Positions 45,084-54,958 of a stretch of 64,000 bases of DNA are shown piece after piece. The stretch comes from Cyclobacterium amurskyense (lineage in GTDB: Bacteria > Bacteroidota > Bacteroidia > Cytophagales > Cyclobacteriaceae). Location of the stretch: NCBI RefSeq assembly GCF_001050135.1, contig NZ_CP012040.1, positions 2,267,001 to 2,331,000 of the forward strand, written 5' to 3'. The notes under the pieces are model-generated. The model was given only the letters and a program-made list of their open reading frames with translations. It searched no databases and had not been told where the DNA came from. A program made the position numbers and the translations under genes. Each line of letters starts with the position of its first letter. The stretch's first letter is position 1.

Positions 45084-46154
45084 CTAATCTTTTGGTGGCT
45101 TTCTGTGCCAATAAGAAGCCAGGACAGATCCTGTGATGTTCATTAATGGTCCAAAAACGGCTGGAGCCAATCCTATTGTGGCTAGTTTACCCATTTCTTT
45201 GGCTAAACCTGAGGCCAAACCACCATTTTGCATGCCTACTTCTAATGCTACGGTACGAGCATCTCTTTCGTTAAGTCCAAGCCACTTGCTGATCCAAAAA
45301 CCAAGATTGTAACCCATGACATTATGGATAAATACCAATACAATAAGTAAACCTCCTATGTCCAACAAGCTATCCCTACCGGCGGCGGTAATAACGACAA
45401 TGATTATACCTATACCTGCCATAGAAACTACAGGCATGGAATCATCAAGCCACTTGGCTTTTCCGGTAAATAACTTGTTGAAGATTAATCCGGCTCCTAT
45501 TGGTATGATGACCATTTTTATAATGCTCCACATCATGTCCAAAACATTAATTTCTACAAATTGTCCTGCCAATAACTTCATCAATAATGGCGTTAGAAAG
45601 GGCGCAAGAAGGGTAGAAATGGCAGTAATGGTAATAGACAATGCCAAATTGGCCTTTGCCAGGTAGCTCATTACATTGGAAGCAAGACCACTAGGCGAAC
45701 AGCCAATAAGAATCAAACCTGCGGCAATTTCAGCTGGGAAATTACTTAAGCTTGCAAGAATAAACCCTGTTATAGGCATGATCGTAAATTGGCTCAATAA
45801 ACCTATAAATACTCCTTTTGGCATTTTAATTACACCTGCGAAGTCCTTAAAAGCCATTGAAGTTCCCATGCCAAACATTATAATTTGGATCAGTGGAGTA
45901 ATTAAGTTGCTATAGGAATAGCCTTTGTATTCTACAAAATACTCCGGATAGTACATGGCTGCAGTTACCCCTGCGAAAATCATTGTAGTGTAAGTAAAGC
46001 CTTTGAGTCTTTCGAATCCTCGAAAACCAATACCTATCAATACAAAAAATAGAATGAGTGGGATCGAAGCTTGCTCAATATTACCGGGAATAATAAGTAT
46101 TAAAGCTAAGAGCAGGCACAAAAGGCCTGCTCCAATAAGAGATTTGAAAATCAT
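45084..46154 (-). CDS. Bile acid:sodium symporter (BASS) family transporter, copy 1
   Basis: The 356-residue paralogue of the following gene has the same blocks: ITPLIQIIMFGMGTSMAFKD, CSPSGLASNVMSYLAKANLA and EVGMQNGGLASGLA. Both family sodium-site motifs are intact. ATG 46154 is chosen over a TTG four codons upstream. With the Tat-type RidA gene 49 bases upstream, it forms a likely three-gene minus-strand operon. Confidence 0.86.
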   Translation of the reverse strand: MIFKSLIGAGLLCLLLALILIIPGNIEQASIPLILFFVLIGIGFRGFERLKGFTYTTMIFAGVTAAMYYPEYFVEYKGYSYSNLITPLIQIIMFGMGTSMAFKDFAGVIKMPKGVFIGLLSQFTIMPITGFILASLSNFPAEIAAGLILIGCSPSGLASNVMSYLAKANLALSITITAISTLLAPFLTPLLMKLLAGQFVEINVLDMMWSIIKMVIIPIGAGLIFNKLFTGKAKWLDDSMPVVSMAGIGIIIVVITAAGRDSLLDIGGLLIVLVFIHNVMGYNLGFWISKWLGLNERDARTVALEVGMQNGGLASGLAKEMGKLATIGLAPAVFGPLMNITGSVLASYWHRKPPKD

Positions 46155-46203
46155 TTCTTTTTTCAAAATAAATCGGGTTATGGGTAATTAGCTTGTTAGA
46201 GCT

Positions 46204-46671
46204 TTAAATGTAAGCAATACAATCCATTTCCACTAGAGAGTCACCTGGTACACCACCATAAGTCGCAACAGTAGTTCGAACTGGTGGTTTACTACCAAAT
46301 CTACCTCTAAATATTTCATTCATCCCTTTGTAATCATTAAGGTCATGTAGATAAACATTGACTTTAAGTACCTTATCCATGGAACTACCGGCTTTAACAA
46401 GCTCTTTTTCCAATTCCTTTAGTACATGATCTGTATGGGCTTTAATATCTCCATCAAAGTGGGCACCTTTACCTGCGATATAAACTGTGTTACCATGTTT
46501 GGTAGCTCCTGAGAACAAAGGAACATCTTGTTCTTCTACTATGCTAAACGCTTCCTTCTCAGCGCTTTTTGTTTCAATAGAATTGGCTTTGGCTATGGTG
46601 CCTATTCCTGCTACTCCAGCAAGGGAGGCGAATAATTTTTTAATAGTATTTCTTCTTTTCATTTTTTCCAT
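46204..46671 (-). CDS. RidA family protein with a Tat-type signal
   Basis: This 155-residue protein starts with a twin-arginine signal (MKRRNTIKKLFASLAGVAGI) and a RidA domain (FSGATKHGNTVYIAGKGAHF, HTDHVLKELEKELVKAGSSM, DKVLKVNVYLHDLNDYKGMN, RFGSKPPVRTTVATYGGVPG, LVEMDCIAYI). The active-site arginine in PPVRTTVA and the terminal glutamate are conserved, so deaminase activity on imines is plausible, in the periplasm. It is the second exported RidA of the window, here leading a pair of BASS transporters. Confidence 0.85.
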   Translation of the reverse strand: MEKMKRRNTIKKLFASLAGVAGIGTIAKANSIETKSAEKEAFSIVEEQDVPLFSGATKHGNTVYIAGKGAHFDGDIKAHTDHVLKELEKELVKAGSSMDKVLKVNVYLHDLNDYKGMNEIFRGRFGSKPPVRTTVATYGGVPGDSLVEMDCIAYI

Positions 46672-47152
46672 GATGGTGGATATAGGTTTAGTAATCTTAT
46701 TAAGTACATTGAATATATAGGAATATTATTTTTTCTCCAAATGTAATTGGATGAAGCGGGGTGATAACTATTTTAATGGAGGTAATTTACTTAAAGATGG
46801 CAATCGCTAGAGCTACTAATGCCTTAATTGAAAAGGGGCAATGTGAATTTCTCTAAATTAGTCAATCCTTGCTTGTTTTGATTACATCCTAATTTTATAA
46901 GCATCGAATCAGATAATTTTAGCATAAAATCTCAATATTAATATGGGCCATTTTAATGTTCCAACTATTAGAAATCTTCATCCTCAATTAATACTGTGTT
47001 TTACGTTTTAAGAAGAGCGGAAAATTAAGTCTGATAAAAGATTTATTTGCAATAAAAAGTAAATATAATATCATGAAATCTAATTAATTTTAAGGGAATT
47101 CTTGTATTCATAAAATAATACATATATTTTTAGTTTTAACCTATATTTCAAA
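46672..47152. other. Intergenic region, divergent promoters
   Basis: The region separates the divergent ridA-type and lactonase genes. It is AT-rich and no gene, repeat or clear hairpin is seen. Both promoters must lie here, but I could not place them with confidence. Confidence 0.4.
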
Positions 47153-48088
47153 ATGTCAAAAAATTATATTAATCATTGGGTATTGGTGCTTTCTTTAGTC
47201 ATTGTGGGCGCATGTTCATCCAAATCAACTGAAACTGAAAATAAAGAAATGAGTAGTACTACAAAGCCATTGTATAAAAGTCAACCATTTACATCTAACA
47301 GTGAATTTACTGGAGGCATAGAAGGTCCTGCGGTAGATAAAGATGGGATCCTTTATGTTGTTAATTTTGGTAAAGAAGGCACAATAGGTCAAGTGACTCC
47401 TGATGGAAAAGCTTCACTTTTTGTTAACTTACCTGAAGGTAGTACCGGTAATGGCATTCGTTTTAATAGCAAGGGAGAAATGTTAATCGCAGATTATACC
47501 GGTCATAATGTTCTTAAAGTGGACATGCAAACCAAGGAGATAAGTGTTCTTGCGCACCATGATGATTTAAATCAGCCCAATGACATTGCCATCATGGACA
47601 ATGATATTGTATTCGCCAGTGACCCGGATTGGAAAAATAGCAAAGGTCAAATCTGGAGAGTAGGTCTTGACGGGGAGTTTGTTCTTTTAGAAACTGATAT
47701 GGGAACGACAAATGGAATCGAAGTCAGTCCTGATAATAAAACACTTTATGTCAATGAATCTGTTCAAAGGACTGTTTGGGCTTATGATTTGGATGAAAAA
47801 GGAGAAATTTCAAATAAAAGATTGATTCATACATTTGAAGATTTTGGAATGGATGGTATGCGGGTAGATGTAGATGGAGACCTCTACGTAACCAGACATG
47901 GTAAAGGAACAGTAGCGAAGTTATCTCCAGAGGGAGAGTTGCTAAAAGAGATCAAAATGTCAGGAGAAAAACCTTCTAATATTGCTTTTGGTGGACCAGA
48001 TGGTAAAACGGCCTATGTAACATTGCAGGATAATGGAAATATCGATTCTTTTTTAGTCGAAAAGCCAGGCAGAGCTTTTGGCAAATAA
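47153..48088 (+). CDS. SMP-30/gluconolactonase-like lipoprotein
   Basis: The 311-residue lipoprotein has lipobox VGACSS followed by a six-bladed SMP-30/LRE propeller. The metal ligands appear as glutamate in GIEGPAVDKDGILYVVNFG, asparagine in TTNGIEVSPDNKTLYVNES and aspartate in GMDGMRVDVDGDLYVTRHG. Family members hydrolyse sugar lactones. In the envelope it could act on the product of a periplasmic sugar dehydrogenase such as the one at 32216, but the genes are 13 kb apart. Confidence 0.85.
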   Translation: MSKNYINHWVLVLSLVIVGACSSKSTETENKEMSSTTKPLYKSQPFTSNSEFTGGIEGPAVDKDGILYVVNFGKEGTIGQVTPDGKASLFVNLPEGSTGNGIRFNSKGEMLIADYTGHNVLKVDMQTKEISVLAHHDDLNQPNDIAIMDNDIVFASDPDWKNSKGQIWRVGLDGEFVLLETDMGTTNGIEVSPDNKTLYVNESVQRTVWAYDLDEKGEISNKRLIHTFEDFGMDGMRVDVDGDLYVTRHGKGTVAKLSPEGELLKEIKMSGEKPSNIAFGGPDGKTAYVTLQDNGNIDSFLVEKPGRAFGK

Positions 48089-48125
48089 GTTAGAAGTGAT
48101 TTTTTGTAAATAGAGTTAATATGTG

Positions 48126-50375
48126 ATGTTGGCAAATGAAGAAAACAGTCAGGAGTTGTCTGATGTACTGATGCTTTGTGGCATCGGTGCATGGGAACTC
48201 CAGCCTGAGAGTCAACAGTTAAAATTTTCTTCTACAGGGCTAAAATATATTAAAACTAACAATTCAGAGTCAATATCCCTTTCAGCTTTTATTGAAATGG
48301 TGCAGGCGCCTTTTAGAGAAGCTCTTGCCGTTTGTTTTGAAAGATTGATTAAGGACAAAATAGCATTTCTTGACATTTTTTATCTTGAGGACTCTACCTG
48401 TTTAAGGGTAAAAGGGAATTCAATAACTAAAGGAAACAGGACAAGAATATTTGGCACTATTGAGGGCATTAATTATACTCAAGAAAAGAAAATCCAGCTT
48501 CCAATAAATGAAGTGATTTCGAACATTCACTACAAAGAACTTTATGAATTACATCCATTGCCGATTTTTATCTGGGAGTATGATTCTTTAAAAATAGTGG
48601 ACTGCAATAGGCAAGCTTTATTGAAATATGGCTATACAAAAGAAGAGTTTTTGGACCTTAGTCTTAGAGATATTTGTCCTGTTGACAATGTTCCATCTAA
48701 GGATTTTTATATAAGTAAAGGACCAGGTAAAAATGGTGGACATCAAGTAGAGTGTCAACACCATACCAAAACAGGGGAAGTGTTTTATGCTAAGGCTTAC
48801 GCGCAAAACATAAAAATTGATAGTAAATATTATATCATAGAACTAGTAACAGATTTTACAGATCATGTGGAATCTGAGGAGCAGTTGCTTGCGAGTTTAC
48901 AAGAGCTTTCCGATTATAGATTTGCCTTGGATGAATCCTGCTTGGTATTGATACTCAATCAGGATAAGAAAGTAGATTACCTTAACCTAAAATTTCAACA
49001 GGTCACAGGCTTTCAATCACAGGAAATAGTAGGTAACTCCCCAAAGGCTGTTTATGAGGAAAATGAATCCCTAAAAGATTGCTTAAAAGCGGTCAGTAAA
49101 GGGAAAATTTGGAGGGGAGAGCTCAAAGGAAGAAAAAGCGATGGAGGTATTTTTTGGGTAGATACAGTCATTACACCATTCAAGGACAATAAAGGCAAAA
49201 CCTACCAATTCATTTGGATTGGTTATGATATAACTGAAAAAAAGCAAGCAGAAGAATCTCTTTTTAAAGAACGATTTTTATTGAGAACTATCATTGACAA
49301 TTTGCCAATACGAATTTATGTCAAAGATAAGAAAGGGAAACACATCATAAACAATAAATCTCAATACAATGATTTTTTAGGCGCTTCGACCGAGGAGGAA
49401 ACTTTAGGTAAAACGGTTTTTGATTATTTTCCACATGAAGTAGCCGAGAGGATGACAGCAATTGACCATCAAATATTGGAAGCGGGCAACTCTGTTATGA
49501 ATCTGGAAGAATGTTATCACAATAAGAATGGCGAAATCAATTGGCTTCTTACCAATAAGGCAGCACTTAAGGATGCTTCGGGTAAAGTAGTAGGTTTGGT
49601 GGGAATGACAAAAGATGTGACAGAAAGGAAAAAAGAGGAAGCCATTCTAAAACAGTTAAATCAGGAGCTTATTAAGAAAGCAAAAGAACTGGAACAGTCT
49701 AATCAGGAATTAGAGCAGTTTGCCTATATAGCTTCTCATGATCTGCAAGAACCCCTTCGAATGATAACGGGTTTTTTGGGTATTTTAGATAAAAAGTACT
49801 CTTCCGTTTTGGATGAAAAGGGGAAGCAATATATGTATTTTGTAGTGGATGGGGCTACAAGGATGAAAGAAATCATCATGGATTTATTGACTTATTCCAG
49901 AGCAGGCAGGCTAGAGGAAAAAATAAAGGAAACAGATCTTGCAGAGCTAATATCCAAAGTGCTGAGTCTTCAACAGACCTTAATTTCTCAAAAGAAAGCC
50001 ATAATCGAAGTTGGGCCAATGCCTTTATTGAGTATTCCCATTGCTCCAATTCATCAGGTTTTTCAAAATTTGATTAATAATTCCCTAAAGTATCAGGAGG
50101 ATGGGGTAGTACCTAAAGTTAGTATTACTGCCAAGGAAAGGGATAATTTTTGGGAGTTTTTGGTAAAAGACAATGGGATAGGTATTCCTGAATCAGCTAA
50201 GGATAAAGTTTTCATCTTATTTTCCAGACTTCATTCAAAAAGCAAGTATGCCGGAACCGGTATAGGCTTGGCCATGTGTAAGAAGATCATCGAAAACTTA
50301 GGTGGAAGTATAGGTTTTCATTCTAATGAGGAGGGTGGAACTACATTTTATTTTACTGTACCTAAGTTGCTTTGA
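48126..50375 (+). CDS. Cytosolic sensor histidine kinase with three PAS domains
   Basis: This 749-residue protein has no membrane helices. Three PAS/PAC domains lie at about 145-265 (YELHPLPIFIWEYDSLKIVD), 270-385 (LVLILNQDKKVDYLNLKF) and 390-510 (IIDNLPIRIYVKDKKGKHII). A short coiled coil leads to HisKA with the phosphorylated histidine in AYIASHDLQEPLRMITGF, and HATPase_c with its N, G1 and G2 boxes (FQNLINNSLKYQ, VKDNGIGIPE, GTGIGLAMCKKII). ATG 48126 follows a GTG one codon earlier. The receiver-PAS gene 180 bases downstream is its likely partner. Confidence 0.92.
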   Translation: MLANEENSQELSDVLMLCGIGAWELQPESQQLKFSSTGLKYIKTNNSESISLSAFIEMVQAPFREALAVCFERLIKDKIAFLDIFYLEDSTCLRVKGNSITKGNRTRIFGTIEGINYTQEKKIQLPINEVISNIHYKELYELHPLPIFIWEYDSLKIVDCNRQALLKYGYTKEEFLDLSLRDICPVDNVPSKDFYISKGPGKNGGHQVECQHHTKTGEVFYAKAYAQNIKIDSKYYIIELVTDFTDHVESEEQLLASLQELSDYRFALDESCLVLILNQDKKVDYLNLKFQQVTGFQSQEIVGNSPKAVYEENESLKDCLKAVSKGKIWRGELKGRKSDGGIFWVDTVITPFKDNKGKTYQFIWIGYDITEKKQAEESLFKERFLLRTIIDNLPIRIYVKDKKGKHIINNKSQYNDFLGASTEEETLGKTVFDYFPHEVAERMTAIDHQILEAGNSVMNLEECYHNKNGEINWLLTNKAALKDASGKVVGLVGMTKDVTERKKEEAILKQLNQELIKKAKELEQSNQELEQFAYIASHDLQEPLRMITGFLGILDKKYSSVLDEKGKQYMYFVVDGATRMKEIIMDLLTYSRAGRLEEKIKETDLAELISKVLSLQQTLISQKKAIIEVGPMPLLSIPIAPIHQVFQNLINNSLKYQEDGVVPKVSITAKERDNFWEFLVKDNGIGIPESAKDKVFILFSRLHSKSKYAGTGIGLAMCKKIIENLGGSIGFHSNEEGGTTFYFTVPKLL

Positions 50376-50555
50376 TAAATTTCAGGGCCACTGTATAGGA
50401 GAATAGAATGCACATTTTCATATTTATTGTTAGATATGATGCGCAATGATTGTATTTATTAAGGGAATTGGCGTAATTAATAAGGCAATTACTTTTATGG
50501 AGTTAAATATTATTTAAAGACATTATCTGAAAAAATTTTTACATAGCATTTATTG

Positions 50556-51596
50556 ATGGATCAGGAAGGGTATCATTTATTATTGGTTGAGGATAATTTG
50601 GGGGATGTATTGCTAATTGAGGAATATCTCCATGAAAAAGTTCTTAACCTAAAGCTCGCTGTTACAAATACGTTTGAAGAAGCCCAAGAAAAGTTAACAG
50701 CAGGCACTCATCGTTTTGACGGTATAATTTTAGATTTGACTTTACCTGATTTGCAGGGTGAGGCTTTGATTTTGAAAGTTAAAGAATTAGCAGGAGATGT
50801 AAGCATAATTGTTCTAACCGGTTATTCCAATATAGAGTTTGGAATGAAGTCACTGTCATTAGGTGTGTCCGATTATTTATTGAAGGATGAGCTTTCCCCA
50901 ACCTCTCTTTATAAAAGTATAATTTACAGTATAGGAAGGTCTAGAATATCTCAGCAGCTTAAACATTCTGAGTTGAAATACAGGGAGTTATTTCATCTAA
51001 GTCCCCAGCCAATGTATTTATATAATCTTTCGACCTTGCAGTTTATGGACGTGAATAAGGCTGCGATAGATCATTACGGTTATACTAAGGATGAGTTTTT
51101 GCAAATGAACCTAAAACATATCAGACCCGAACCTGAAATTCCCAAACTCGAAAGAATGATTAATAGTATCAGGTCCGGGAAAGTGGGTGTAGGTCCAAAA
51201 ATTTTTACGCATAAAAAGAAAAATGGTGAGATCATCACCGTGGAAATTAAAAGCAGTTTAATTGACCATGAAGGTGTAAAAGCTGAGGTAGTACTTGCAA
51301 ATGATATCACTGAAAGAATGCAGTACATCAAGGCCATTGAAGACCAAAATAAACGTTTGCAGGAGATCGCTTGGATGCAATCTCATGTCGTTAGAGCGCC
51401 CTTGGCAAGACTTATGAGCTTGGTAATGGCAGTAGATACCCTGGAAGAAGATTTTGGTAAAGAAAATTACAGCAAAATGATTATGGATTCAGCGGTGGAG
51501 CTTGATGAGATAATTAGAGATATTGTTAAAAAGACGGATAAGGTGAGCTTAGAAGCCAAAATGAAAGAAAAATACGACCAAAGTTCCGAGGTATAA
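50556..51596 (+). CDS. Receiver-PAS protein ending in an H-box without ATPase domain
   Basis: The 346-residue protein has an N-terminal receiver domain (LLLVEDNLGDVLLIEEYL; phospho-acceptor aspartate in GIILDLTLPD; IIVLTGYSN; YLLKDELSP), a PAS domain (FHLSPQPMYLYNLSTLQFMD), then a dimerisation-type helix with a histidine (EIAWMQSHVVRAPLARLMSL). It stops soon after, with no HATPase_c domain. Related Bacteroidota kinases have the same SHVVRAPLAR block followed by an ATPase. It may be a phosphotransfer or truncated kinase working with the three-PAS kinase upstream. ATG 50556 follows an in-frame TTG. Confidence 0.82.
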   Translation: MDQEGYHLLLVEDNLGDVLLIEEYLHEKVLNLKLAVTNTFEEAQEKLTAGTHRFDGIILDLTLPDLQGEALILKVKELAGDVSIIVLTGYSNIEFGMKSLSLGVSDYLLKDELSPTSLYKSIIYSIGRSRISQQLKHSELKYRELFHLSPQPMYLYNLSTLQFMDVNKAAIDHYGYTKDEFLQMNLKHIRPEPEIPKLERMINSIRSGKVGVGPKIFTHKKKNGEIITVEIKSSLIDHEGVKAEVVLANDITERMQYIKAIEDQNKRLQEIAWMQSHVVRAPLARLMSLVMAVDTLEEDFGKENYSKMIMDSAVELDEIIRDIVKKTDKVSLEAKMKEKYDQSSEV

Positions 51597-51763
51597 ACCT
51601 TTATTTACTAGCAATCCTTCTATTGGTTGGTATAATCTTTTAACTATCAATCTTTCCTTTTTTCAGCTAGGCTTTATTGCTGCGATACGCCAATACTCTG
51701 TCAGCCAATTTTTTTTGTTTTGAACTCACCTGATCAATTAAATTGCAAATTAAAAAGAGATGC

Positions 51764-52897
51764 CTATTGCATTCTTTGGGATAAATCTTCCGTGTTTAGG
51801 TTTGCGAATAGAGGAAACCTAATCAGTCTGTCGCTGTACTTTTCTGCCTGCACCAATTTTTGAATTGGGTTTTCTAAGGATAAATAATAGGGACTTGTAT
51901 GTAAACCTTGATAGTGGAAAACAGCTAAAATTCCCTTCTGTTTAAGGATTTTTATAAGTTCATCTCTCTGTTTGAAATTTTTTACCAGTCCATAAAACAG
52001 GTGGTAATTGTGTTCAGCATGGCTTGGGATTTTCATCCATTCTATCTCATATTCTTCTAATAGGTTTGGTAAATTATTTTTAAGCCAGAGCCATATCACT
52101 TTTCTGTTTTGCTGAATAGTCTCTATTTGTTCCAATTGAGCCCATAGCCAGGCGGCATTTATCTCTGAAGGGGCAAAAGCACTGCCTAGGCTTACCCATT
52201 CGTATTTGTTTTTATTACCAGCATTAAAGGCTTTTCTGTTGGTTCCTCTATTCCATACTTCGTCTGCTTTGCTTATAAATTCGGGATCATTGACCACAAG
52301 CATCCCACCTTCCCCACAACTTATGTTTTTAGTTTCATGAAAGGAAAAAGTGGCAAAGTGACCAAATGTACCCAAAGGTTGGCGCTTTTTATTGGGATCA
52401 ATATAGAAGCCATTAATAGCTGCTGCAGCATCTTCCACCAAAAACAGTTTGTGTTTTCTAGTGATTGCCATGATTTGTTCCATGTCACAAGCCAGGCCTC
52501 CATAATGAACCGCAATTATGGCTCGGGTTTTATCATTGATCAATTGTGGTAGGAGGTTAGGATCAATTCCGGGATAATCAGGCAGACTATCTACAAACAC
52601 TATCTTGCAGCCTCTAAGGGCAAAAGCATTGGCTGTACTTACATAGGTGTAGCTTGGGACTATTACTTCATCTTCAGGCTTTAGATCCATTAACAATGCA
52701 GCCATTTCAAGTGCATGGGTACAAGAATGAGTTAGGTAAACTTTTCCAAATCCATATTTCTTTTCAAAAAACTCCTGGCACTTGCTAGTATACTTACCGT
52801 CAGCAGCCAATTTACCTTCCTTGTATGCATCCTGAATGTAATGCCATTCATTCCCTGTGGAATATGGGCTGTTAAAAGGAATGGAAATGGTAGACAT
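51764..52897 (-). CDS. wecE: dTDP-4-amino-4,6-dideoxygalactose transaminase
   Basis: The 377-residue PLP enzyme of the DegT/DnrJ/EryC1 group makes dTDP-4-amino-4,6-dideoxygalactose for surface glycans. It matches WecE/RffA: IPFNSPYSTGNEWHYIQDA, YLTHSCTHALEMAALLMDLK, EVIVPSYTYVSTANAFALRG, LVEDAAAAINGFY and the cofactor lysine in FSFHETKNISCGEGGML. It begins one base after the DUF502 stop, so the two are co-transcribed. The rest of the sugar pathway is not in the window. Confidence 0.92.
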   Translation of the reverse strand: MSTISIPFNSPYSTGNEWHYIQDAYKEGKLAADGKYTSKCQEFFEKKYGFGKVYLTHSCTHALEMAALLMDLKPEDEVIVPSYTYVSTANAFALRGCKIVFVDSLPDYPGIDPNLLPQLINDKTRAIIAVHYGGLACDMEQIMAITRKHKLFLVEDAAAAINGFYIDPNKKRQPLGTFGHFATFSFHETKNISCGEGGMLVVNDPEFISKADEVWNRGTNRKAFNAGNKNKYEWVSLGSAFAPSEINAAWLWAQLEQIETIQQNRKVIWLWLKNNLPNLLEEYEIEWMKIPSHAEHNYHLFYGLVKNFKQRDELIKILKQKGILAVFHYQGLHTSPYYLSLENPIQKLVQAEKYSDRLIRFPLFANLNTEDLSQRMQ

Positions 52898-52898
52898 A

Positions 52899-53519
52899 CT
52901 ATATACTGTCTTTAGGGGTAATGGACTTTACCTCTTCTTTATTCACTTTCGGATTTTTGTAATAATGTAAATCAGATACCCCACCAGAAACGATGAATTT
53001 CATTATTTCTGTACTATTTACATTGTATAATTTCTCCACATTTTTTCTGGGTACGAGGTACAGGTTACCACTAAAATTATAAGAATGAGGGAAATATACG
53101 GCAACCAATTCCTCCTGTCCGATTACATTTAAATCGTCTTGTGTCATAAAACCCAGTCTAGACATGTTGTCCGAAAGCTTTACAATAATTGGCGTATTAA
53201 ATTTTTTCTTGTCTCCAACAAATGCAGACATGAGGTCTTTGATACTTGTGTAAAGAATATTGACCAAAGGTATTTTAAAAACGAGTTTTTCTAACTCCTC
53301 AAAAATTGATTTTGTGATAAATATGCTTGTTAGGTAGCCAACGAGCGTAATGAAAACGAGCATTACTAATATACCTAAACCCGGAACATTAACAGGTATG
53401 ATATTGTCTAAAAATTGAACTGTAAGGATAATTATATAGGCCGTCAAAAAAAAGGGCACTACAAATAAAAGGCCTCTAAGGAAGTACCCTAAAATGCGTT
53501 TTGAAGTGAAACTTGACAT
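52899..53519 (-). CDS. DUF502 family membrane protein
   Basis: This 206-residue protein has two N-terminal membrane helices (LGYFLRGLLFVVPFFLTAYI, LGILVMLVFITLVGYLTSIF), and the family blocks VFKIPLVNILYTSIKDLMSA, LVAVYFPHSYNFSGNLYLV and STEIMKFIVSGGVS. The role of DUF502 proteins in bacteria is not settled; plant relatives (COV) act in membrane trafficking. It is followed directly by wecE. Confidence 0.88.
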   Translation of the reverse strand: MSSFTSKRILGYFLRGLLFVVPFFLTAYIIILTVQFLDNIIPVNVPGLGILVMLVFITLVGYLTSIFITKSIFEELEKLVFKIPLVNILYTSIKDLMSAFVGDKKKFNTPIIVKLSDNMSRLGFMTQDDLNVIGQEELVAVYFPHSYNFSGNLYLVPRKNVEKLYNVNSTEIMKFIVSGGVSDLHYYKNPKVNKEEVKSITPKDSI

Positions 53520-53554
53520 CTCAAAATTGGATAAAGTTAATTTATTCTAAAAGT

Positions 53555-53592
53555 AAAAAACCCTGCTCACTAAATAGAGAACAGGGTTTTTT
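53555..53592. terminator. Terminator downstream of nqrE
   Basis: AAAAAACCCTG pairs with CAGGGTTTTTT around a partly paired centre. It ends minus-strand transcription right after nqrE and before the DUF502 gene, closing the nqr operon. Confidence 0.85.
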
Positions 53593-53625
53593 ATAAATTA
53601 CAGTAATTGAATATAAACCTAAATA

Positions 53626-54237
53626 TTATAAGTCTATACCCATAAATGACATAAATGCGATTCCCATGAGACCTGTTATCAACATGGTAATGCCTAGGCC
53701 TTTAAGTCCATTTGGAACATTTGAGTATTTCAACTTTTCTCTAATAGCCGCTAGAGCAACTATTGCTAGGAAGAAGCCAGTACCCGATCCAAAACCATAT
53801 ACGGCTGCTTCAGCCAAGGTATAATCTCTTTGGGCCATAAATAAAGATCCACCCAAAATAGCACAGTTTACAGCTATAAGTGGAAGGAAGATACCTAAGG
53901 CACCATACAAGGCAGGAGCAAATTTCTCCACGACCATTTCTACAAGTTGTACCATGGCTGCAATGATTGCAATGAACATGATGAATCGTAGAAAAGTAAG
54001 GTCTATAGTAGCGAAAGACTCACCAAGGAATGACAAAGCACCTTCTTTCAACACAAACTCATTCAATAACCAGTTAAGAGGTACCGTAATCGTCAACACG
54101 AAAATAACAGCAGCTCCCAAACCTAAGGCCGTACTAACTTTTTTGGAAACAGCCAAAAAAGAACACATACCCAGGAAGTAGGCAAATACCATATTGTCAA
54201 TAAAAATTGACCTAATTGCTAAACTAAATAATTCCAT
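53626..54237 (-). CDS. nqrE: Na+-translocating NADH:quinone reductase subunit E
   Basis: The 203-residue membrane subunit has six helices. The half-cysteines GMCSFLAVSKK and VNCAILGGSLFMAQRD supply part of the intramembrane [2Fe-2S] centre shared with NqrD, and YGFGSGTGFFLAIVALAAIR is conserved. It lies 13 bases behind nqrD and is the last gene of the operon. Confidence 0.95.
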   Translation of the reverse strand: MELFSLAIRSIFIDNMVFAYFLGMCSFLAVSKKVSTALGLGAAVIFVLTITVPLNWLLNEFVLKEGALSFLGESFATIDLTFLRFIMFIAIIAAMVQLVEMVVEKFAPALYGALGIFLPLIAVNCAILGGSLFMAQRDYTLAEAAVYGFGSGTGFFLAIVALAAIREKLKYSNVPNGLKGLGITMLITGLMGIAFMSFMGIDL

Positions 54238-54250
54238 TGTTCCTGATTAA

Positions 54251-54931
54251 TTAATGTTCTACATATCCTGTTTTGGATCTTTGGACCCAAATCAACAATC
54301 CCAAAATAATAAAAGCCCCTACTGGAGATACCATTAGCCCGTTCGTTGCAAGGCTGAAATCCTCTCCGAACAAACCTGATACATAATCAAAAACTGGAAT
54401 ACCAAATACAGCACCTGATCCCCAAAGTTCTCTGAAGAAGGCCACTGTAAGAATAATCCAAGAATAGCCCAAGGCACTTCCGAATCCATCTAAAATTGAA
54501 TCGTAAGGTTTGTTACCTAGTGCAAAAGCTTCCAAGCGACCCATTACTATACAGTTGGTAATGATAAGCCCTACGAAAACGGATAATTCTTTGTACATAT
54601 CGTAAGCAAAAGCTTTCAATACTTCATTTACAAGAGTTACCAATGTTGCAACTACTGCTAGCTGAACAATGATCCTTACCCTACCTGGTATTTTGTTCCT
54701 CAATAAGGAAATGGTAAGGTTGGACATTACTACCACAAAAATAACCGACAAGGCCATTACCAATGTAGGTTGCATTTGTGTTGTTACCGCCAAGGCAGAA
54801 CATATACCCAATACCTGAATGGTGATAGGGTTATCGTCCACCAAGGGGTCAGTAATCAGTTTTTTCCTTCTTTTAGAAAGAAACGCTTCTGAATCCTTTA
54901 CTATTGCTTTTTCAGCGGTTTCTGTACTCAT
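54251..54931 (-). CDS. nqrD: Na+-translocating NADH:quinone reductase subunit D
   Basis: This 226-residue membrane subunit is paralogous to NqrE, with the cysteines LGICSALAVTTQ and ITNCIVMGRLEAFA that complete the [2Fe-2S] centre, and LGYSWIILTVAFFRELWGSG. The start at 54931 adds about 20 residues before the usual family start, including a charged SKRRKKLITDP segment, which is normal for the family. Confidence 0.95.
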   Translation of the reverse strand: MSTETAEKAIVKDSEAFLSKRRKKLITDPLVDDNPITIQVLGICSALAVTTQMQPTLVMALSVIFVVVMSNLTISLLRNKIPGRVRIIVQLAVVATLVTLVNEVLKAFAYDMYKELSVFVGLIITNCIVMGRLEAFALGNKPYDSILDGFGSALGYSWIILTVAFFRELWGSGAVFGIPVFDYVSGLFGEDFSLATNGLMVSPVGAFIILGLLIWVQRSKTGYVEH

Positions 54932-54958
54932 AATTTCTTTGTATTGAAATTTTTACAA

